Source: Tetrapisispora phaffii CBS 4417
Lineage: Eukaryota; Ascomycota; Saccharomycetes; Saccharomycetales; Saccharomycetaceae
NCBI RefSeq assembly: GCF_000236905.1
Contig: NC_016520.1
Span: forward strand, 558,001-622,000
Length of the DNA: 64,000 nt
Reading direction: 5' to 3'
The position numbers were made by a program, and so were the translations under genes. Below, one piece after another: positions 1-8,642 of the stretch (position 1 is the stretch's first letter; every line of letters begins with the position of its first letter). Below the pieces are notes generated by a model. That model was given only the letters and a program-made list of their open reading frames with translations. It was not told the origin of the DNA and made no database searches.

Positions 1-426
1 TATATAATGCGATGAAAAAAGAAATATGCGATTTGGAGTGGGAGGGGCGTGCCTGTCTAGTAAGACTAATATTTTTCTCTCGATTCAATTCGATTTAGTT
101 GAATATCAGTTTATACGTCCACAATATGCTTTATGCATGTATGTCTGGATGTACTGTTCTGTTATTATCGAAGACCTCCCTTATTTAGCATCTTCTTCTT
201 CATTGTATTATAGGTTACATAACATGTGACGGAAGAAAATATCAATATGATTTATCAGGCGATACGTACTCGTATTTTCTTTTGTCAATTGTTTTCATTA
301 ACTACTTAAATTGTTGGGTATTACTTTCTTTTAAATTGAAGCACTAGTTTATTTATTTTTCCATTATTGTTACTAACAGTTTTTAACTTTTTACACTCTA
401 ATGTGTATACTTTTATTTCTGTTCAG
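1..426 (+). other. RPS14 intron, 3' part
   Basis: The stretch upstream of the coding exon ends with a canonical yeast branch point TACTAAC at 371-377 and a 3' splice site CAG at 424-426, 49 bases later. A GTATGT at 139-144 could serve as a 5' splice site, but the sequence before it does not encode the expected Rps14 N-terminus, so the real donor is probably outside the window. The small open frame at 26-229 is not credible as a gene. Confidence 0.85.
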
Positions 427-815
427 ATTTATCTCAAGTTTTCGGTGTTGCTAGAATTTTTGCTTCCTTCAACGATACTTTCGTTCACGTTACCGATTTA
501 TCTGGTAAGGAAACTATCGCTAGAGTCACTGGTGGTATGAAAGTTAAAGCTGACAGAGATGAGTCCTCTCCATACGCTGCTATGTTAGCTGCCCAAGATG
601 TCGCTGTTAAGTGTAAGGAAGTTGGCATCACTGCTCTACATGTTAAAATCAGAGCTACTGGTGGTACAAGATCGAAGACCCCAGGTCCAGGTGGACAAGC
701 TGCTTTAAGAGCTTTAGCTAGATCCGGTCTAAGAATCGGTCGTATCGAAGATATTACTCCAGTTCCATCTGATTCTACGAGAAAGAAGGGTGGTAGAAGA
801 GGTAGAAGATTATGA
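427..815 (+). CDS. RPS14: Ribosomal protein uS11 (Rps14), last exon, 5' partial
   Basis: Component of the small ribosomal subunit platform. The exon encodes [15 protein letters not shown] through the conserved [10 protein letters not shown] tail, essentially the yeast Rps14 sequence from about residue 9 onward. It starts after a TACTAAC branch point (371-377) and an AG at 425-426; reading frame requires that exon 1 end with the G of a GAT codon. In S. cerevisiae both RPS14 genes carry an intron at this place. No MSNVVQAR-like exon 1 is visible in bases 1-426, so the first exon must lie left of the window. The next gene, RPS22, is convergent, as in S. cerevisiae YJL191W-YJL190C. Identity is secure; whether it corresponds to the A or B paralogue is undecided, because SYP1 (neighbour of RPS14A) also lies in this window. 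Confidence 0.96.
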
Positions 816-1196
816 TTCAATTATAGTCTCTATAATGCTATCATTTCTTATACAGTCTACAGACTCCCATTCAAACACTAATATCGTCATACAATGTATA
901 CTTATCTATATATATATAATATTTAAATATTTCAATACATTTCAAAGTTAATATTGGCTTTAGTTTTAATGATGTTGTATATAGCAGTTGCTGCTGCTAT
1001 TAACTGTCATTAGTACATTGTTATTATATCACTATTTATAAAATCAGATCAAAGTTAAATATATTTCTAATGATATTATTTTAAAATAAACATACAAAAA
1101 TACATATGTATATATTTATTTATATTAAGTGCGAGTTACATAGAATGAAGAAAAGGCAATTTAATGTTTTAAAAACACAATAACTATCTTCTTAAT
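816..1196. other. Convergent intergenic region RPS14/RPS22
   Basis: AT-rich 3' region shared by two convergent ribosomal protein genes. It holds TA-rich stretches suitable for yeast 3' end formation and a 7-bp hairpin (ATAGCAG 981-987, CTGCTAT 994-1000, six-base loop). No gene seen. Confidence 0.6.
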
Positions 1197-1589
1197 CTAG
1201 TAAACGAAACCTAAAATCTTACCAGAGACGTGCTTTCTTCTGGCTTCTTCGTGGTCCATAATACCGGCAGAAGTAGTTAAGATAACGTAACCGAATTGTC
1301 TGGCTGGTAATAAGTTTTCAGTCCACTTTTCAATCTCACTAATCTTAACGTTGAATCTTGGGGAAATGACACCGACCTTGTTTAATCTACCGTTTAATTG
1401 GATAACAATCTTACCGGATCTGTGGTCGTCAATGTATTCGAATTCACCAATGTAACCGTGCTTTTGGACGACTTGTAAGAATTTGATGATGACCTTGGAG
1501 GATGGTCTAATCATAACTTGACGCTTACCAGCCTTTTCGGCGTTGTTGATAGCGTTTAAAGCATCGGCTAAGACAGAAGTTCTAGTCAT
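1197..1589 (-). CDS. RPS22: Ribosomal protein uS8 (Rps22)
   Basis: Small-subunit ribosomal protein of 130 residues, the usual length. The sequence from [21 protein letters not shown] to the end [11 protein letters not shown] is nearly identical to S. cerevisiae Rps22A/B, including the [21 protein letters not shown] segment. The coding region is uninterrupted, like RPS22A (YJL190C) and unlike RPS22B, whose gene has introns, one of them carrying a snoRNA. It sits between RPS14 and RPL39 in the same order and orientation as YJL191W-YJL190C-YJL189W. Codon use is strongly biased toward yeast-preferred codons (AGA, GGT, TTG), as expected for high expression. Confidence 0.97.
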   Translation of the reverse strand: MTRTSVLADALNAINNAEKAGKRQVMIRPSSKVIIKFLQVVQKHGYIGEFEYIDDHRSGKIVIQLNGRLNKVGVISPRFNVKISEIEKWTENLLPARQFGYVILTTSAGIMDHEEARRKHVSGKILGFVY

Positions 1590-2073
1590 TTTTATGGATG
1601 GGGTCTTAAGTATGGATAAGTAAATTAAATAACATTAAAATTACAACTACTGAAATAAGAAAAACTAAAGCACTCTTTAAAAGCATCATACCAGCAATAA
1701 AAGGATAACAATATACTACAATTGCATCCGAATATTTCAGACTTTCACAAAGATAATTACCATCGATATATTGAAACTGCAAAGTTATTACAAAATGTGT
1801 ATGCAGTTAATGCGTTCTTACTAAGTTAACCCAATTATATTTTGATTGAATTGAAACTATATTGTTGTTACAAGTAGACATGAAAACAATTCAAGAAACT
1901 CATCAGTAACATCTTTCAAAGGGAAGTGAATAAAATTTCATAACATATGGATTTTTAATGTTAGCATAATTCTAAGTGCATGAGTCTCTCGCTTTCATTA
2001 TTTATTTATTGTTTTAATTTTCCCCATAATATTGGATTGAAAACTTGTTAGTATGACTGCAGAATAGTATGAA

Positions 2074-2084
2074 ATGTACGGATG
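2074..2084 (-). promoter_or_regulatory. Rap1 (HOMOL1/UASrpg) site
   Basis: The minus strand reads GCATCCGTACATT around this position, differing from the HOMOL1 form ACATCCRTACAT only at the first base. It lies 485 bp upstream of RPS22 and about 690 bp upstream of RPL39, followed toward RPL39 by a T-rich tract. It could serve either gene. Confidence 0.6.
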
Positions 2085-2283
2085 CAACATGCATTTTAAA
2101 AAACTTTATTTTGTATGCGGTGTACCGATTATATTTTTTAAAAGTCCACTTGCGCGGGAAATATACTGTAATTTTTAAATGAATAGATTTTTTTTATTTT
2201 ATTTTTTCTTTTAAATTATGTTTTTTATTTTATTTTGATTAAAGCTAATCGCTTTCTTCTCCAGGGGGGAAATAGTTTATCGT

Positions 2284-2449
2284 TGGTGGCTTCCCTCTTT
2301 AGAACGATTACCTCTGGGCTGAGGTTTTTCACCACTATTCGCTAGACTGGAATATTCATTGTCTAAATTTCTCCAATTGGACTGGTACTGTTCCAAACTA
2401 ATGAGAGAGCGCTCTTTGTAAAGTCACTAACTCTCACTAGAATACAGGC
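2284..2449 (+). other. Structured GC-richer island, possible non-coding RNA
   Basis: Successive pairing segments can be drawn: TGGTG/CACCA enclosing ACCTC/GAGGT (2284-2333); GGAATA/TGTTCC (2349-2394); and CTAATGAGAG/CTCTCACTAG (2398-2440), which is followed by AATACAGGC, i.e. an ACA three bases before a possible 3' end as in H/ACA snoRNAs. An ANANNA match AAACTA (2395-2400) precedes the last stem but overlaps it. The terminal hairpin is shorter than usual and no guide target was worked out. It could instead simply be promoter or leader sequence of RPL39. Confidence 0.2.
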
Positions 2450-2776
2450 TGGGATATTCTGTTTCTCCTCTCTGCATTTTCACCAAAAATTAAAGGTATC
2501 TTGAAACTTTTAGTGTTCACAGAATCGATGACATTACTACACAGCGATTGTAAATGAATTTTGGAAGTGAATAATTTTAATCTTGTCCTTAGGAAGGAAG
2601 AAGTGTTATGAAGTTAACTAGCAAATTTATTATAGTACTATGTTGTTAAAAATATTATTAAACTACATACATACATATATATATTAGCATATATTAAAAG
2701 TTCAATATTACTTTTTGTATAAAATTTCTTACTTATCTTATATTTAGATCCCCAGAGATAGCTTAAACTACTAAAG

Positions 2777-3480
2777 ATGCCAGTATGTTACAAAACAAAA
2801 TTAACTGTTATAATACGATTAGGAAGAAAATAATGCGTTAAGACAATAATGAAACATATATTAATTTATTTTTTGGTTGATCAAGGTAGACTTGCCTATA
2901 AATGCAGACTACTCTGGATTAGTATACTTTTACTATACAAGTTAAGGAGATGATGAGTTATGAGAAAATTAGAGGATTGAAAAGAAATTGTTGTGTTTTT
3001 TAATTTAAAGTACACTCTAAGAGTTCCTATGGTGACTTAAATATAATGACATTGAAATATAACGCTTTAACAAAAAGCTATACTGTTTTGTTTTATTGTT
3101 AAGTTATCAAGTATACCGGAAATTTTGATATAGTTTTGTCTCAATATCTTATCACGATATATGAATTTAATTTGATTATTGCAATTCTTCTCATTAGATC
3201 CAAGACATAATAAACACTGTTTTATTGAACGTTATTTTCTCTTTATCGAATTTATTCCATGAATATATTTTTACTAACATTTTTACTATTTTATTATGTG
3301 TATTCATAATAATTGATTGTTTTAATTTAGGCTCAAAAATCTTTCAGAATCAAGCAAAAGTTAGCTAAGGCTAAGAAGCAAAACAGACCATTACCACAAT
3401 GGATCAGATTAAGAACTGACAACACTATCCGTTACAATGCCAAGAGAAGACACTGGAGAAGAACAAAGTTGAACTTCTAA
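2777..3480 (+). CDS. RPL39: Ribosomal protein eL39 (Rpl39), two exons
   Basis: Small basic protein of the large ribosomal subunit exit tunnel. Exon 1 is only ATGCCA (2777-2782), followed by a GTATGT donor. The intron runs 2783-3330 with branch point TACTAAC at 3272-3278 and acceptor TAG at 3328-3330. Exon 2 (3331-3480) encodes [20 protein letters not shown] and continues to the end WRRTKLNF. The joined product has 51 residues, the usual length, and is almost identical to S. cerevisiae Rpl39; the second residue is Pro instead of Ala. An intron right after the second codon is also the arrangement in S. cerevisiae. Neighbours RPS22 and SWE1 match YJL190C and YJL187C. Confidence 0.97.
2783..3330 (+). 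other. RPL39 intron
   Basis: A 548-base spliceosomal intron with a perfect GTATGT donor, a perfect TACTAAC branch point 52 bases before the acceptor, and a TAG acceptor. A snoRNA C-box-like ATGATGA occurs at 2950-2956, but no CTGA D box follows at a suitable distance, so no intronic snoRNA is called. Confidence 0.93.
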
Positions 3481-4515
3481 GCTCAGAAAATATTATATCA
3501 AATGTTATTTAACATATTTTATTTTTAAAGCATATATATTTAGTAAGTTTTATATAGTTTAATTCCACTTTTAAAGGATTCTTTTTAATCATCTAAACTG
3601 CTACCCTTTCTTTTGTCATTATTTATGCACTAAACAGCCTTGCGAAGTAGTGTCAATATTTTGCAATTCTATGGATATAAAAAATTGAAAATAATAAATC
3701 AAACTAAACAACTGACCAAGCTATCAATTAAACGTTAGGATACCAAGAGGTTCATAGAGATCTCATAGACTGCTTCAAGAATTGTACAATGCTAAAAATA
3801 AAATATTACAGAATATATCAGATAAAGTTTTTTTTGTTCAAAAACACTAAAATCACGAAGTAATTTATATAATTACTATCAGATACTATCTAGCTTAAAT
3901 GTGTATGATTATCTCATCATTATATCTGCAATATTTTCTTTTGATTATAAAACCAATAATTTGTAAACGGAGTAAACTGGAATCTACATCTACAAATAAT
4001 AGATGTACTCATCTATAATTAACATGCACCACTATGTACAATATAGCTCCACTGGTCTCGAAACACTGTCATGTAATGTTTTGATTTAATATTATTTATA
4101 TTGATTATAAAATGACATATATATTGTTCATAGAATGACATATATATTGTTCATAGAATGACATATATATTGTTCCTTGTGTTGAAATCTTGTACTTATA
4201 TATATAAATATATACATATTACTTTTCATGATTGAAAAATTTCATGACAAAATTTTCGATGGCGAAAATGAGAAAAATCGATTTCCAATTCATTAGGGTA
4301 TCTTAAGATAAGTTCTCAATTCATCTTCAAGAGGAGAAATGTACTTATATAAGCAGTGACAGCGTCACATATACACAGTTTATACATCTATTATTAATAA
4401 CGGGGCACTTTTATAATGCGTAAGAAAGAATAAATATCTGAATTATATGCTAGTTATAGTACTTAAATTATAAATCTTTGTATTGAAAGCCAACTGATCA
4501 CACTCATATTCGTTC
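3481..4515. other. Convergent intergenic region RPL39/SWE1
   Basis: AT-rich non-coding DNA between two convergent genes. It contains three tandem copies of a 23-bp unit (4111-4176) and a short palindrome GTGACAGCGTCAC (4356-4368). S. cerevisiae has only the dubious YJL188C here. No gene seen. Confidence 0.6.
4111..4176. repeat. 23-bp tandem repeat, 2.9 copies
   Basis: The unit AATGACATATATATTGTTC plus ATAG is repeated at 4111, 4134 and 4157 without mismatch until the last copy ends. It is a minisatellite-like local duplication in the SWE1 3' region. Confidence 0.9.
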
Positions 4516-7164
4516 TCAATAATTATTATCTTGATAAAAGAAGTTTGGTTTTGGTCCATAGTCATCTTCTTGTATGACTGCTCCTGCTTTTCTTGTCATC
4601 TCAACATAAATACATTCTTCAGTTTGTAATATCTGATCTGCAGTTGGCCTCAATTTATAGTTCGGTTCAATCATCCATTTAACAATTTTTTCCAGTGATT
4701 CACCATATATTAAAAAATGAGGAACCCAGGGTGGGATTTTTGATGTAACAGTCTCTGCTAAAAGATGATTATCATGCGACTTCGTGTATTTTGACATAAA
4801 TGTTGATAATTCTGAAGAAGTTGTATCAATTTTTGATCGATTCGAGAATAATGAAGTTGAATGAATATCAGTGGAACTCAATCTTCCCGCATCTGATAAA
4901 TCACCAGATCTTAGTTTATGCCACGCGTTACCATTATCTGGCAAGACGACGTTAGCTGCAATTTCTACAATTAGTAAACCAAGAGAGAAAATATCTGCTC
5001 TATAATCATAAATGCTATCAGATATTATTTCTGGTGCAATGTATTCAACATCACCTTCATTTTCAAAACTTTTATCTTCCAAAGGTAAATGTGTTGCCAT
5101 ACCAAAATCACCCAATCTTAAATTACCTTCAAATGTGATCATAACATTAGCTGGCTTTAGATCTAAATGAACAATATGGAAACGCTCATGAATATAGCGT
5201 AGTGCTAAAGATAGTTCGACTATAATTTTCCAAATTCTCCAATCTTCTAATCTTGTATTTTTTGCTATCACTTGTTCTTGTATGAATTGATCAAGGTTCC
5301 CATTTTCACAATATTCTGTCATTATATAAAAACAATTTAAATATTTCCACGAACTTATAAAATTCAAAATATGTTCTCTACCCTCATAATTTGATGACTT
5401 ATCGTTTGAAATTTCAGATAATATCTTGATTTCTTGTAAAATACGCTTTAAAGAGTTGTATTTATTTAATTGTATTGACTTCACAGCATATTTTTTGCTT
5501 GTTTGTGCAAATGTAACTTGGAATACCTTAGAGAATTGACCATCACCAATAGTAGATACATTTATAAACCTCTCGAAAAGATGGGAATCAGGATTTACAT
5601 CAATTTTATTTGCCAAATGTCTATTTCTCACTGGAGATGTAAATTTGGAAGTTGGTGATGAATTATATAAATCATATTGTTGTGGAGGTCGTATAACAGT
5701 TGAACCGGCCATTCTTTTATGGCTAGTTGGTGTTAATTCATTTACTTCTATGTTATTGTTATAATTTTCAATATTATTATTGTTGCTCTCATTATTGGTG
5801 TATTCCCTAGAGTTTTTCCTAGTATTTGTTTGATGATCTGAATTGGAACCTAATGAAGGTGGAGTTGGAGTATTCGAATAACTATCAACAGGCCCATAAA
5901 GATCATCTGTAAATTGTTGTATGCTATTGGTTAATTCGTTATTTTGAAATATCACCGAATTTCTTGATTTCTTTATTTTCTTATATTTATTTTGAAATTT
6001 TGTAGTTGCATTATTTATATAACTGTATCCATGATTTTTATTGCCAAACTCATTATGCATATTAAATGTTTTAGCAGTTTTATTAGTTTTATCAGTATCT
6101 TTATCCTTGTCGTTATAATTGTCATTGCCTTTCACATTAGTGTTTTCATTATATCTATTCAATGGAGAAGAACCATTTATTAAAATCCTTGTATTCTTTA
6201 TAAGCGTTGGCGACTGTGAGTTGTCAATTTCCTGCGTAGCTGATAATATTTGACTATTCGAAATGTTCTCTTTATTGTTTTTTAAGGATGACTCCGGAGA
6301 ATCGAGAAAGGATCTAAAGAAATCTAAATCTGTAAATGAATTTTGGGAAATATTTGATATATTTGACAAATTTTTGTTCTCTAGTAAAGGGAATTTCTTC
6401 ATTGGTGTGTCTGGTACATCAAATTTCTTCAAGTGGCTTTTGCGATCTTTATCTGCATGCAATTTTGATTTCAAGCCTATCTCTGATTTAAATATGGCTT
6501 GATCTGGTTTTGCTCCTATGAATGAACTTGAATTTTTGTTGACACTTGCTGAATTTGTGTTTCTTTTGAGACTTTTACTATTGTTGAAACTTTCAGATTC
6601 TACATCAAGATCTACATCTATGTCTATTTCAATATCTTCAGGAAGTTCATTTTTGTTTTCAGACACAGACCATGTATTCAATAGATTTGATGATGAGAGT
6701 CTATTTTTGTCGTTGATTTTATAATTCAATTTTTTCAACAAACCAGGTTCATTAATAAAAGGCGACAGTTCACTTTTCGAAACAGTTCGTTTCAATTTAA
6801 TTGGTGTATGCATACTATTTTGTTGAAAATTACTTTCAATCGTTTCCATGTTTTCGGAACTTTCATTAAAGGGAGTCCATTTATTTATACATTGGTCGAC
6901 ATCATTATCCGTTCGTTCCGGACTATATTCTTCAATTTTATTACTTGGACGTTGTGCTTCCTTAGATAAATTGACGTTACTCAATGATAAGTTTAGTGTA
7001 CCCACACTTCTTGTTAACTTATTATTTATGTACGGATAGAACTTCAAGACATTCGAGCTCTTCGAATTATCTTGTTTTAAATAATCTGCATCATATTCTT
7101 CTGCACATTCTGTTCCTGAACCATCTGAATCCATATCGATGTCAGAAATCTTATTAGCACCCAT
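4516..7164 (-). CDS. SWE1: Swe1, Wee1-family protein kinase
   Basis: Inhibitory kinase that phosphorylates Cdc28 on the conserved tyrosine in the morphogenesis checkpoint. The 882-residue protein has a long, Asn/Ser-rich regulatory N-terminus and a C-terminal kinase domain from about residue 528. Visible motifs are the glycine loop IGDGQFSKVF, the lysine in YAVKSIQ, the Wee1-type catalytic loop HLDLKPANV (about 666), GDFGMA (about 685) and IAPEI. The open frame extends six codons further to a TTG at 7180-7182; the ATG at 7162-7164 is the first credible start. S. cerevisiae Swe1 is 819 residues. The gene corresponds to YJL187C, next to RPL39 as in S. cerevisiae. MCB-type sites about 600 bp upstream fit G1/S transcription, as known for SWE1. 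Confidence 0.93.
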   Translation of the reverse strand: MGANKISDIDMDSDGSGTECAEEYDADYLKQDNSKSSNVLKFYPYINNKLTRSVGTLNLSLSNVNLSKEAQRPSNKIEEYSPERTDNDVDQCINKWTPFNESSENMETIESNFQQNSMHTPIKLKRTVSKSELSPFINEPGLLKKLNYKINDKNRLSSSNLLNTWSVSENKNELPEDIEIDIDVDLDVESESFNNSKSLKRNTNSASVNKNSSSFIGAKPDQAIFKSEIGLKSKLHADKDRKSHLKKFDVPDTPMKKFPLLENKNLSNISNISQNSFTDLDFFRSFLDSPESSLKNNKENISNSQILSATQEIDNSQSPTLIKNTRILINGSSPLNRYNENTNVKGNDNYNDKDKDTDKTNKTAKTFNMHNEFGNKNHGYSYINNATTKFQNKYKKIKKSRNSVIFQNNELTNSIQQFTDDLYGPVDSYSNTPTPPSLGSNSDHQTNTRKNSREYTNNESNNNNIENYNNNIEVNELTPTSHKRMAGSTVIRPPQQYDLYNSSPTSKFTSPVRNRHLANKIDVNPDSHLFERFINVSTIGDGQFSKVFQVTFAQTSKKYAVKSIQLNKYNSLKRILQEIKILSEISNDKSSNYEGREHILNFISSWKYLNCFYIMTEYCENGNLDQFIQEQVIAKNTRLEDWRIWKIIVELSLALRYIHERFHIVHLDLKPANVMITFEGNLRLGDFGMATHLPLEDKSFENEGDVEYIAPEIISDSIYDYRADIFSLGLLIVEIAANVVLPDNGNAWHKLRSGDLSDAGRLSSTDIHSTSLFSNRSKIDTTSSELSTFMSKYTKSHDNHLLAETVTSKIPPWVPHFLIYGESLEKIVKWMIEPNYKLRPTADQILQTEECIYVEMTRKAGAVIQEDDYGPKPNFFYQDNNY

Positions 7165-8642
7165 CTCCTTGATGGTATTCAATTAACCTATTTATCTGGG
7201 ACTATATCTAATGGTTTGTATAAGCTGACGGACACCGTTGATTTCTGATATACTCAATACCTAACTTAAATATTATGAACAAAGTATCTTAAAATATTAT
7301 AAACCATATATAAATAACTAATGCCTTGAAATCACAAATATAAACAAGTTCCTTTTTTTTTATTTTTCATTTTTAATTTTTATTGTTTTTTCACTTCATA
7401 GATTAACTAAAATCGACATAGATAAGATGTGATCCAATTAATGAAATGATACAATTGAATTACTCACTTAGAAACACATTTAGGTTCTTGAACGGGATCT
7501 TTTGATGTAAATATTAACATAAATTTTCGTGTTTCACATCGTTTTCGACAACGTAACAAGAAATAACAGAAAATTTGGTGCTAAATTGTTCTCACAAGAC
7601 ACTCACCAGGAATCACACATAGCCATGCAATGCATCTACAACTAATTAAATTAGAAAACATACATGAGAATTAGTTCTAACACATCTGCAAGATATAATG
7701 AAACAATATAGCATGCTCATCTCTTTGACTCTCAGTTTGTTCAAGCAATAACTCTTTTGAAAAAGACAACAACTGACGCGTAAAGTGTAATTTGGCGACG
7801 ACCATGACGAAAAAGGAAATCGTTGAAAGTCGCAACTTTTTCGCGTCACACAATACAAACTGCGACTTCGAACGGATGAAAGACGCAAGACGACGCTGGG
7901 GGGAACTGTTTTACCCGGACAACGTGCAATGTTGGTGTCTTAATGGTTAATATGAATGAATGTTTCTCTATTTGCATTGGAAGGACAAGAGAGAGAGAGT
8001 GGCTATTGAACGTAGTTCGATTGTCTATATAGCTCTCAACTTACGGTTTAGGTTGCTAAAGAATCGAATTGTTTGCAAAAGAAGTGGGTCGAACGACCCC
8101 CAGAGTCGATAACAGTTTCCTAACAAATGAATTGAAAAAAAGTTGTAAAGTAGCACTCACAAATTGCATTTTAACTACCGTTTGTTTATTTAGATAGATT
8201 TGACGTCAGAACACTTATCTCTAAACGACAGCTCGATTGGACTTTGTTTAACGGTTTATCTACCATTGCTTAAATAAGAAAGGTGTTCATCTCATTTGTA
8301 GTTCATCTATTGTATGTAGTAATTTCTTTCCTGTTTCTTTCTTTCTCTGTATTTTATTGTGCGCTTTTTCATTCTTGAAACTACTTTCCCCTTTACCTGA
8401 AAATTCAAAATGAAAAATGAACCATATAATCTATATACAAGTTGTTTAGAATTTCGATATTATTTAACTATTAAAACGTTTGGATTATTAGTACTGCAGT
8501 AGCTCACGCAATTACAATTATATTTATGATTCCTAGTCACTACCAAAGCATCTTTGATTTTGATTATTGAATAGCTTTATGACAGTGACGATAGAATAGT
8601 TTAAGACAATAGGCAAAAAAAAGCACAACAGAAAAAAGAATC
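7165..8642. other. Divergent promoter region SWE1/SYP1
   Basis: About 1.5 kb between divergent genes. The part at 7770-7920 is GC-richer and has an exact MCB ACGCGT and further CGCG-type motifs. The inverted pair GGGTCG-AA-CGACCC lies at 8096-8109. The small open frame at 7646-7888 on the minus strand is low-complexity and not credible as a gene. Confidence 0.6.
7777..7847. promoter_or_regulatory. MCB elements upstream of SWE1
   Basis: An exact MCB ACGCGT is at 7777-7782, and TCGCGT (ACGCGA on the minus strand) at 7841-7846. A GACGAAA-like sequence lies between them. In S. cerevisiae SWE1 is an SBF/MBF target, so these are plausible G1/S sites about 615-680 bp before the SWE1 start. Confidence 0.5.

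Larger units (their letters stand above)
1590..2776. other. Divergent promoter region RPS22/RPL39
   Basis: About 1.2 kb between two divergent ribosomal protein genes. It contains a Rap1 (HOMOL1-type) match at 2074-2084, a T-rich tract at about 2190-2237, and a distinctly GC-richer island at about 2250-2480 with several stem-forming segments. The Rap1 site followed by a T-rich element is the usual arrangement of yeast ribosomal protein promoters. No open reading frame of interest. Confidence 0.6.

Noticed and set aside
139..144. GTATGT as the 5' splice site of the RPS14 intron
   Set aside because: The sequence before it does not encode the Rps14 N-terminus; exon 1 must lie left of the window.
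2950..2956. snoRNA C-box-like ATGATGA in the RPL39 intron
   Set aside because: No CTGA D box follows within a reasonable distance and no terminal stem is evident.
7646..7888. Minus-strand open frame between SWE1 and SYP1
   Set aside because: Short, without protein motifs, and covers MCB-type promoter motifs.
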